Below, piece by piece: positions 1 through 6,410 of a stretch of DNA of 12,263 nucleotides. The DNA comes from a bacterium. Lineage in GTDB: Bacteria; Desulfobacterota; Anaeroferrophillalia; Anaeroferrophillales; Tharpellaceae. Location of the stretch: contig JAOZKP010000063.1 in the NCBI GenBank assembly GCA_029935295.1, positions 1 to 12,263 on the forward strand, in the 5' to 3' direction. The notes below the pieces were generated by a model. The model saw only the letters and a list, made by a program, of their open reading frames with translations, was not told where the DNA came from and made no database searches. Position 1 is the first letter of the stretch; every line of letters begins with the position of its first letter. The translations under genes and the position numbers were made by a program.

Positions 1-9
1 TCTGTTTTT

Positions 10-1107
10 ATGCGTATCTATTCCCGTTATCTTTTGAAAGAGATGTTAACTCTCTTCTTATTGAGTCTGTTGACACTGCTTTCGATCTATTTCCTGGTCG
101 ATTTTTTTGCCAAGGTTGATAACGCCCTGGAAAACAATGCCGGTTTTTTGGCGCTCTTTATGTTTCTGATTAATCAGATGCCGTTTGTTTTGGGGAAATT
201 TATTCCTTTGGCTCTGTTACTGGCAACGATGCTGAGTTTGGGCGGGCTTGCTCAGAATAATGAGGTTGTGGCTTTTCAGGCAGGCGGCTTGAGTCTTTAT
301 CGGCTGGCTTTGCCGTTGGTCGGGGCCGGGCTGGTATTGGCGGGCGTGACTTTCTATATAAACAACAACCTGGTGCCGATCACCAGTATGCGGGCCGACC
401 ACTTGAAAACTGTGGCAATCAAGGGTGATAAAGAGAAGAATCTTTACAATCTCAAGAGCTTATGGTATTCCGATAAAGATGTAATATACTTTTTTGAGGA
501 CCTTGACCCGGTTAATGAGACGATCGCGAAAGCTCTGATTTATCGTTTTGCTGAAGATCGGCGCCTGCGACAGCGGCTTGATATTGAGGGTTTAAGTTTT
601 CATTCTGCTGACAGGCAATGGTTCGGGAAAAGTGTCAGGGTTCGGGATTTCAGGTTTAATGATGGTTTTACCGATGTTGTCAAATTTCAGCAGCGGGAGA
701 ATATGGAGCTTGTTATCCCGGCAACTTTTAAAGATTTTCTGGTGCCGCGCAAAGAGCCGGACCGCATGACTTTGACTGAGCTTAAGAGTTATATCAGCAA
801 AGCTAAAAATGCCGGGTTTTCGCATATTGAGTATTCGGTTGAGATCTTTAACCGGATGTTTTATCCTTTTTCCTGTCCTTTGATGATTCTTCTGGCGATT
901 CCGTTTTCGGTCGGGACCCGGCGGCACGGCGGTGCGGCCCAGGGAATTGCTGTAAGTCTGTTTCTTGGATTTTCGTTCTGGGTGGTTTTGTCACTGTCGC
1001 TGGCATTAGGCCAAGGGCGTCTTTTGGGCCCATTTACGGCGGCAATTTCACCTTATATTTTGTATGGTACCTTTGCAGTTTTCATGTTGCGTCAAAGAGT
1101 CAGTTAG
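10..1107 (+). CDS. lptG: LPS export ABC transporter permease LptG (YjgP/YjgQ family)
   Basis: Inner-membrane permease of the Lpt machine, which with LptF and the ATPase LptB extracts lipopolysaccharide from the inner membrane and feeds it to the periplasmic bridge. The 365-residue product has the family layout. N-terminal membrane segments lie near residues 12-33, 55-80 and 97-116. A periplasmic beta-rich domain follows at about 125-270 (with a SLWYSDKDVIYFFEDL stretch), then three C-terminal segments near 280-300, 310-332 and 337-358. The motif FSCPLMILLAIPFSVG followed by RRHGGAAQGI is typical of LptF/LptG. The start opens RIYSRYLLKEML, as is usual in this family. Only nine bases lie upstream, so no ribosome site can be seen, and a partner lptF may lie just outside the window. 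LptG rather than LptF is inferred from the sequence style; the two paralogues are similar and could be confused. Confidence 0.88.
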   Translation: MRIYSRYLLKEMLTLFLLSLLTLLSIYFLVDFFAKVDNALENNAGFLALFMFLINQMPFVLGKFIPLALLLATMLSLGGLAQNNEVVAFQAGGLSLYRLALPLVGAGLVLAGVTFYINNNLVPITSMRADHLKTVAIKGDKEKNLYNLKSLWYSDKDVIYFFEDLDPVNETIAKALIYRFAEDRRLRQRLDIEGLSFHSADRQWFGKSVRVRDFRFNDGFTDVVKFQQRENMELVIPATFKDFLVPRKEPDRMTLTELKSYISKAKNAGFSHIEYSVEIFNRMFYPFSCPLMILLAIPFSVGTRRHGGAAQGIAVSLFLGFSFWVVLSLSLALGQGRLLGPFTAAISPYILYGTFAVFMLRQRVS

Positions 1108-1151
1108 AATGATTTAAGTGAGTTTTTGACCACTTCAAGATTATTAATTTC

Positions 1152-1156
1152 AGGAG
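1152..1156 (+). promoter_or_regulatory. Ribosome binding site of prfB
   Basis: AGGAG lies seven bases before the ATG at 1164. It fixes the translation start upstream of the in-frame UGA, so the open frame beginning at ATG 1252 is only the post-frameshift part of the gene. Confidence 0.8.
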
Positions 1157-1163
1157 TAAATTG

Positions 1164-2274
1164 ATGTCCATACCCCAGGAGACGACCGACCTGTTGCGTG
1201 AAGTTGAAGAGATTGTAGAAACTTACAGGGGGTATCTTTGATCTGGCGCAGATGCAGGAGCGGATGCATGAAATAGAGGATATGAGTTCGGGCGAGGATT
1301 TTTGGAAAGATTCTGAAAATGCCCGTGATATATTGAAAGAGGGAACCCTGCTGAAGCGCGAGGTTGAACGTTGGCAGGGAATTGAGATCGGTTGCGAAGA
1401 GGTTCGTCTTTTAGCCGATATGCTGCATGATGAGGATGATCCGGAAAGCCTGAAAGAACTTCAGTCCCAGCTGACTCGTTTGAAGCAGAATCTGACCTTG
1501 GTACGCCTTGAAAAAATGATGTCGGGCGAGCACGACGGTGGCAATGCGATTGTCAACATCAACGCCGGTGCCGGCGGTACGGAAGCTCAGGACTGGGTCG
1601 AAATGCTGTTGCGGATGTATCTGCGCTGGTCCGAGAAACGGGGTTGGAAAACCAGCATTGTTGATATTCTGCCGATGGATGAGGGCGGTATCAAAAGTGT
1701 TACTTTTATCGCTTCCGGTGATCATGCTTTTGGCAATTTTCGTTCAGAGAGCGGTATTCACCGCCTAGTTAGAATCTCACCTTTCGATGCCGGCAACCGG
1801 CGTCACACATCTTTTGCCTCAGTTTATGTCTGCCCCGAGATTGATGATGATATCGAGGTCGAAATTAATGATGCTGACCTTCGAGTTGATACCTACCGGG
1901 CCAGCGGCGCCGGGGGCCAGCATGTTAACAAAACCGACTCGGCGGTGCGGATCACGCATCAGCCTTCCGGTATTGTTGTTCAGTGCCAGAATGAGCGTTC
2001 CCAGCATAAAAACCGGGCTTATGCCATGAAAATCCTCAAAGCCCGCCTTTATGAAAAAGAGATGGAAGAGCGCCGCCGGGCCCAGGATAAAGTCGAGAGT
2101 GCGAAGATGGATATCGCCTGGGGCAGTCAGATTCGCTCTTATGTTCTCCATCCTTATCAGTTGATTAAAGACCATCGGACAGAGTGCGAAACCGGAAATG
2201 TTAATCAGGTTCTGGACGGCGGCCTGGATGCTTTTGTCGAAGCCTTTCTTTTGCAGCAGATGCAGCAGAAATAG
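1164..2274 (+). CDS. prfB: Peptide chain release factor 2 (RF2), expressed by programmed +1 frameshift
   Basis: RF2 recognises UGA and UAA stop codons in the ribosomal A site and triggers hydrolysis of peptidyl-tRNA. Translation starts at ATG 1164 and reads 25 codons to an in-frame TGA at 1239-1241. A +1 slip on CTT (1236-1238) continues as GAT CTG GCG CAG into the frame ending at 2274, giving 369 residues, close to the roughly 365 usual for RF2. Numbered through the shift, the stop-recognition tripeptide SPF falls at 205-207 and the catalytic GGQ at 250-252, within SGAGGQHVNKTDSAVR. Domain 1 is helical (about 1-110). The NAGAGGTEAQDW motif opens the core. The gene lies 56 bases after lptG and 75 before the RNase J gene, all in the same direction. 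A conventional caller would truncate it at ATG 1252. Expression is autoregulated: when RF2 is scarce the ribosome pauses on UGA and shifts frame. Confidence 0.97.
1227..1242 (+). promoter_or_regulatory. Programmed +1 frameshift site of prfB
   Basis: The string AGGGGG TAT CTT TGA T contains every element of the known RF2 recoding signal. There is an internal Shine-Dalgarno-like AGGGGG (1227-1232), a three-base spacer, the slippery CTT (1236-1238) and an in-frame TGA (1239-1241). Slipping by one base gives TTT pairing with the CTT-decoding tRNA, and the next codon becomes GAT. The frames on both sides are open and join to give a full RF2. The base after TGA is T, whereas the E. coli site has C. 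Confidence 0.96.
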
Positions 2275-2289
2275 GTTTTGAATTGTGTA

Positions 2290-2316
2290 GGGAGCAGCGC
2301 CTGCGTATCTGCTCTC
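2290..2316 (+). other. Hairpin in the leader of the RNase J gene
   Basis: GGGAGCAG (2290-2297) pairs with CTGCTCTC (2309-2316), eight base pairs including one G-U, around an 11-base loop. A shorter alternative, GCAG (2294-2297) with CTGC (2301-2304), uses the same 5' arm, so the two folds exclude each other. No T-run follows, so it is not a typical intrinsic terminator. It could be an RNA structure in the rnj leader or an inert hairpin; function is inference only. Confidence 0.4.
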
Positions 2317-2335
2317 GTAAAGGTTAAAATTGCGT

Positions 2336-2340
2336 GAGGG
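2336..2340 (+). promoter_or_regulatory. Likely ribosome binding site of rnj
   Basis: GAGGG lies nine bases before ATG 2350. It supports that codon as the start over later in-frame ATGs such as those in GMNLMVLEY. Confidence 0.55.
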
Positions 2341-2349
2341 ATTAGACTG

Positions 2350-4050
2350 ATGTTGACTGAACAGATTATATCCGGGGTTACCTCAAATGATGTCAATCCG
2401 GAAGGTTTGCGTCTGCTTCCTTTAGGGGGCCTGGGTGAGATTGGAATGAATCTCATGGTGCTCGAATATGCCGATGAGATTTTTATTATCGATTGCGGTT
2501 TGATGTTTCCTGAACCTTATATGCTCGGGGTTGATATTGTTATCCCGGATATTGCCGCTCTTTTATCCGAAAAAGAGCGGGTTAAAGGGATAATCCTGAC
2601 CCATGGCCATGAGGATCACATTGGGGCTCTGCCGTTTATTTTGCCGCAGCTTAAAGTTCCGGTCTACGGGACACAGTTAACTATCGCAATGGTCGCCCGC
2701 CGTTTGGAAGAGCATGATCTTTTAAGTGAATCTGAGCTCAATGTTGTTAATCCCGGCGAGACCATTGCCACTAACCATTTTTTGATTGAATTTATTGCGG
2801 TCGTGCATTCAATCCCGCAAGGGGTCGCCCTGGCGATTACAACGCCGGCCGGGGTTGTAATTCACTCGGGTGATTTTAAGATTGATCATACCCCGTTAAG
2901 TGGTGAAAAGACCGATCTCAACCGTTTTGCCGAGCTTGGTAATGAGGGGGTTGATCTGCTGCTGGCAGACAGTACCAATGTTGAGAACGCCGGATATTCG
3001 GTGAGTGAGGCTGAAGTTAAAAAGGCCTTTACCGGATTTTTGTCAGCGGCCTCCGGGCGGATGATTGTTACCTTGTTTGCTTCAAATCTCAATCGAATTC
3101 AGGAAATTATCCGGCTGGCGCACGAGTTCGGCCGTAAAGTGGCAATTTTAGGGCGCAGTTTGCACAATAATACGTTGATTGCCCGGGAAATTGACCTGTT
3201 TGACATCCCGGCTGATACCCTGGTTGATATTGAAGAGATTGCCTCTCTGCCGCCGGAAGAGATTCTGGTGATTACCACCGGCAGCCAGGGTGAGCCGTTT
3301 TCGGGACTTTCATTGATGGCCTCCGGCAACAGTAAATGGCTTAAAGTAGATTCCGGGGATACGATAATCTTCTCGTCCCGTTTTATTCCCGGCAATGAGA
3401 AAGCGATCAGCAATCTTATCAACCGGCTTTCAAGGCTTGGAGCTAAAGTTCTCTATCGGCCGATCGCCTTCACTCATGCATCCGGCCATGCTTTTCGTGA
3501 TGAACTGGCACTTCTGCACAATCTGGTTAAACCAAAACATTTCATTCCGATTCATGGTGAGTATCGGCACTTGAATCTGCATGCCGAATTAGCAGTTAGA
3601 CTCGGCGTTGAAGCGGGTCGGTCGCAAGTTGTTGTTGACGGCAATTTGGCTCAATTGGATGAAGACGGGCTTCAGGTTATCGGCCAGGTCGAACACGGTA
3701 AAATCTTGATTGACGGTAAAGGGGTTGGAGAGATCGATTTTGCGACTCTGCACGATCGCCGCCATCTCTCTGCCAACGGCATGGTGATGATCGTGGTCGG
3801 CATCAATGAGAGCAGCGGTGAAATTGTTTACGGTCCGGAAATTACGACGAAAGGTCTGATTGCCGATGAAAATGAGATAATTATGGATGAACTTTATGGC
3901 ACAGTTGCCGTTGTCCTTGAAGCCATTCCTACTGCTGAGCGGAGTGACTGGATCGAAGTGAAAGCGGTGTTGCGCCGGGCTGTGAAGAAATACTTCCGGA
4001 CTACCCTGGATAAAAAACCGATTATCTTACCGGTAATTATTGAGTTATAG
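2350..4050 (+). CDS. rnj: Ribonuclease J (metallo-beta-lactamase/beta-CASP exo/endoribonuclease)
   Basis: RNase J degrades and matures RNA with 5'-to-3' exonuclease and endonuclease activity in the cytoplasm, using two zinc ions. The 566-residue length matches the usual 550-560. The N-terminal metallo-beta-lactamase domain carries LPLGGLGEIGMN and the metal motif HGHEDH at residues 85-90 (H85, H87, D89, H90). Further ligands are H153 (VVHSIPQG) and D175 (HSGDFKID). The beta-CASP domain (about 200-370) includes LLADSTNVE and TTGSQGEPFSGL. The lactamase fold resumes with FTHASGHAF (H376, H380) and FIPIHGEYRHL (H402). The C-terminal domain is at about 450-566. All catalytic residues I looked for are present, so it should be active. 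It lies five bases ahead of ftsK, implying co-transcription. This family dominates RNA decay in lineages lacking RNase E, and some deltaproteobacteria carry it. The symbol is generic because J1/J2 paralogy cannot be judged from one copy. Confidence 0.95.
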   Translation: MLTEQIISGVTSNDVNPEGLRLLPLGGLGEIGMNLMVLEYADEIFIIDCGLMFPEPYMLGVDIVIPDIAALLSEKERVKGIILTHGHEDHIGALPFILPQLKVPVYGTQLTIAMVARRLEEHDLLSESELNVVNPGETIATNHFLIEFIAVVHSIPQGVALAITTPAGVVIHSGDFKIDHTPLSGEKTDLNRFAELGNEGVDLLLADSTNVENAGYSVSEAEVKKAFTGFLSAASGRMIVTLFASNLNRIQEIIRLAHEFGRKVAILGRSLHNNTLIAREIDLFDIPADTLVDIEEIASLPPEEILVITTGSQGEPFSGLSLMASGNSKWLKVDSGDTIIFSSRFIPGNEKAISNLINRLSRLGAKVLYRPIAFTHASGHAFRDELALLHNLVKPKHFIPIHGEYRHLNLHAELAVRLGVEAGRSQVVVDGNLAQLDEDGLQVIGQVEHGKILIDGKGVGEIDFATLHDRRHLSANGMVMIVVGINESSGEIVYGPEITTKGLIADENEIIMDELYGTVAVVLEAIPTAERSDWIEVKAVLRRAVKKYFRTTLDKKPIILPVIIEL

Positions 4051-4055
4051 AAATA

Positions 4056-6392
4056 ATGGCAATGGCAAAAATAACCATTAAAAGGCAGGAGTGGAAGGCG
4101 GAGATGGCCGGGATTATTTTTCTCGGTTTTGCTATCTTTCTGCTGATGGCCCTGCTCTCCTATTCCCCCCGGGACCCGTCTTTAAATCATACAGTCAGCG
4201 GTACGGTTGAGATTGCAAACCTTGGCGGCCGGATCGGGGCGTTAACCGCAGATATTCTGTTGCAGGGGGTTGGTTTCGGGTCTTTGATTCTGCCGCTCTA
4301 CCTGCTCGGGATTTTCATCGGCCTTCTCAACAGTAAAAAGTATCCTCCGTTAAGCAGTATCGGCGGGGTCCTGCTGCTGGTTTTCTGTACGGCGATCTGG
4401 AGCACATTGATCTATCCGGTCTGGGTCGTACAAGGGGCCGAAATATTTACCGGCGGGGTTCTGGGGAAAGTAGTTGGTGAATTTTTCCTCTCATTTTTCA
4501 ATCCGATCGGTACTTATCTTCTGATGAGTGTTTTTTTCGCGCTGGCTTTAATTGTCACGACCCATATATCACCTTTGCGGATTGCGGGGCTTCTGATAGC
4601 CACAATTTTGGCGGCCGGCCGCCTGGTGATGCTTGGTATTAACAATATTTTTACATTCTGTAAGGGATTGCTCAAACGCTCCGGAAAAAGTCCGGCACCG
4701 GTGGTTCCGGACTCTCCGGAAAAAGCTAAAAAACGTCTGAAGAAGGTTAAAATCGGCCGGCCGCATGCGGAAAAACCCAAGCCGGCTCCGATGAACCAGG
4801 GGGCCCTGCCGTTTCTGCGGGGGAGCGGTAAGATTACCCTGCCGAGCCTGAGTCTGCTTGAAGAGCCGCCGCCGAAACGCAAGAAAAGTACTGATGATGA
4901 AAGTCTGCGGCTGAAATCACAGCAGCTTGAGAATAAACTGCGTGATTACGGGGTTCAGGGGCAGGTGGTGGCAGTGCATCCGGGGCCGGTCGTAACCATG
5001 TATGAATTTCAGCCGGCTGCCGGAATTAAGTTGAGTAAAATAAGCTCTTTATCTGATGATCTGGCGCTGGCGATGAGTGCCATGTCGGTGCGGATTGTCG
5101 CCCCGATTCCTGGTAAAGCGGTGGTCGGGATCGAAATTCCAAATCTCGAACGGGAAGGGGTTAATTTCAAGGAGCTGTTGTTAAGTTCGACTTTTCAAAA
5201 GAGTAAAAGTGCCTTGCCGCTGGCATTGGGTAAAGAGATTGACGGGGTGCCGATGGTCGCCGATCTTGCGAAAATGCCGCATCTTCTGATCGCCGGTTCC
5301 ACCGGTTCGGGAAAAAGTGTCGGTATTAACTGTCTGATCTGCAGTATCCTTTTTAAGGCGATGCCGGATCAGGTTAAGTTCATTATGGTCGATCCCAAAC
5401 GGCTTGAACTTTCAGTTTACGACCATATCCCGCATCTGCTGCTGCCGGTGGTTACCAATCCGAAGCGGGCGGCGGCCGCCCTGCGCTGGGCAGTTGAGGA
5501 GATGGAGCGCCGCTACAGCCTGATGTCGAAAACGGGGACCCGGAATGTGGTATCCTATAACCGTTTTGTTGAAAAAGAGTTGGCTAAGCGAAATCAGATA
5601 TCCCGGCCTGAACCTGAATTTGATGAAACTGAACCCGGTTTTGAGGGTGGTGCCGGAAGTGCCGAAGATGGCGCAGCTGAAGCTGAATTACCGCTGGAAA
5701 AATTTCCCTATATTGTTATTATTATAGATGAATTGGCCGATCTTATGATGGTGGCCTCGAAAGAGGTGGAAGAGTCGATTACGCGTCTGGCGCAGATGGC
5801 GCGGGCGGCCGGCATTCATCTGATTCTGGCAACTCAGCGGCCGTCGGTTGATGTTATTACCGGCCTGATTAAAGCTAATTTCCCGGCCCGGATCTCCTTT
5901 CGGGTTTCGTCACGTATCGATTCGCGGACAATTTTAGACTCATCCGGAGCTGAACATCTGCTCGGTAATGGAGATATGCTGCTCTTAAGTCCGGGCGGTT
6001 CAGTTTTTACCCGCCTGCACGGCGCTTTTATCAGTGATGAGGAGATAAAAGATTTAACCGACTATCTTCGCAGTCAGGGTACACCTGAGTATCAGGATGA
6101 CATGCTGAAAAAACATGAGGAAGCTCTGGCCAAAGCGAAAGCTAAAGGCCGCTCCCGTAACGGTGAGGCTGCCGCAGATGGTGAAGATGGGGACTATGAT
6201 GAACTTTACGATCAGGCTGTTGCTTTTGTAGCCTCTCTGAAAGGGGCATCAGCCTCAATGATTCAACGCAAATTCAGAATCGGTTATAATCGTGCCGCCA
6301 GAATTATCGAAACCATGGAACGTGAAGGTATTGTCGGGCCCTCAGAGGGCAGCAAACCTCGAAAAATTCTAATTCAGCCAATCGACGCTTAG
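4056..6392 (+). CDS. ftsK: DNA translocase FtsK/SpoIIIE
   Basis: Membrane-anchored motor at the division septum that pumps chromosome termini into daughter cells and helps dimer resolution at dif by XerCD. The 778-residue protein has four or five membrane segments within about residues 17-195 (the first includes FLLMALLSYSPRDPSLN, a family hallmark). A basic, proline-rich linker follows (about 200-300), then an alpha/beta RecA-type motor. Walker A GSTGSGKS is at 414-421 (K420), Walker B IVIIIDELADL has D558 and E559, and LILATQRPSVDVITGLIKAN follows. The C-terminal winged-helix gamma domain (about 708-772, FRIGYNRAARIIETMEREGIVG) reads polar sequence signals. The linker is far shorter than in E. 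coli FtsK, making the size SpoIIIE-like. An acidic stretch (about 517-548) lies between the Walker motifs. The start is uncertain: ATG 4056, ATG 4062 and ATG 4104 (preceded by GGCGGAG) are in frame, and no strong ribosome site precedes the first. Confidence 0.95.
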   Translation: MAMAKITIKRQEWKAEMAGIIFLGFAIFLLMALLSYSPRDPSLNHTVSGTVEIANLGGRIGALTADILLQGVGFGSLILPLYLLGIFIGLLNSKKYPPLSSIGGVLLLVFCTAIWSTLIYPVWVVQGAEIFTGGVLGKVVGEFFLSFFNPIGTYLLMSVFFALALIVTTHISPLRIAGLLIATILAAGRLVMLGINNIFTFCKGLLKRSGKSPAPVVPDSPEKAKKRLKKVKIGRPHAEKPKPAPMNQGALPFLRGSGKITLPSLSLLEEPPPKRKKSTDDESLRLKSQQLENKLRDYGVQGQVVAVHPGPVVTMYEFQPAAGIKLSKISSLSDDLALAMSAMSVRIVAPIPGKAVVGIEIPNLEREGVNFKELLLSSTFQKSKSALPLALGKEIDGVPMVADLAKMPHLLIAGSTGSGKSVGINCLICSILFKAMPDQVKFIMVDPKRLELSVYDHIPHLLLPVVTNPKRAAAALRWAVEEMERRYSLMSKTGTRNVVSYNRFVEKELAKRNQISRPEPEFDETEPGFEGGAGSAEDGAAEAELPLEKFPYIVIIIDELADLMMVASKEVEESITRLAQMARAAGIHLILATQRPSVDVITGLIKANFPARISFRVSSRIDSRTILDSSGAEHLLGNGDMLLLSPGGSVFTRLHGAFISDEEIKDLTDYLRSQGTPEYQDDMLKKHEEALAKAKAKGRSRNGEAAADGEDGDYDELYDQAVAFVASLKGASASMIQRKFRIGYNRAARIIETMEREGIVGPSEGSKPRKILIQPIDA

Positions 6393-6410
6393 GGTAATAA
6401 ATTACTGATA

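Noticed and set aside
592..927. Antisense open frame inside lptG
   Set aside because: Composition is a reflection of the lptG codons, with no recognisable motif and no ribosome site; treated as a shadow.
1126..1131. TTGACC as a -35 element for prfB
   Set aside because: No acceptable -10 element lies at 16-18 bases; the TATTAAT nearby is only about ten bases away.
1116..1135. Weak hairpin AAGTG/CACTT between lptG and prfB
   Set aside because: Only five base pairs with an AT-rich loop and no following T-run, so neither a terminator nor a credible regulatory structure.
1819..2175. Antisense open frame inside prfB
   Set aside because: It lies fully opposite the conserved RF2 core (SPF to GGQ region), which dictates the sequence; no independent evidence for it.
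1252..2274. RF2 gene starting at ATG 1252
   Set aside because: It lacks the N-terminal helix and a ribosome site. The upstream 25 codons with AGGAG and the full recoding signal explain the gene better.
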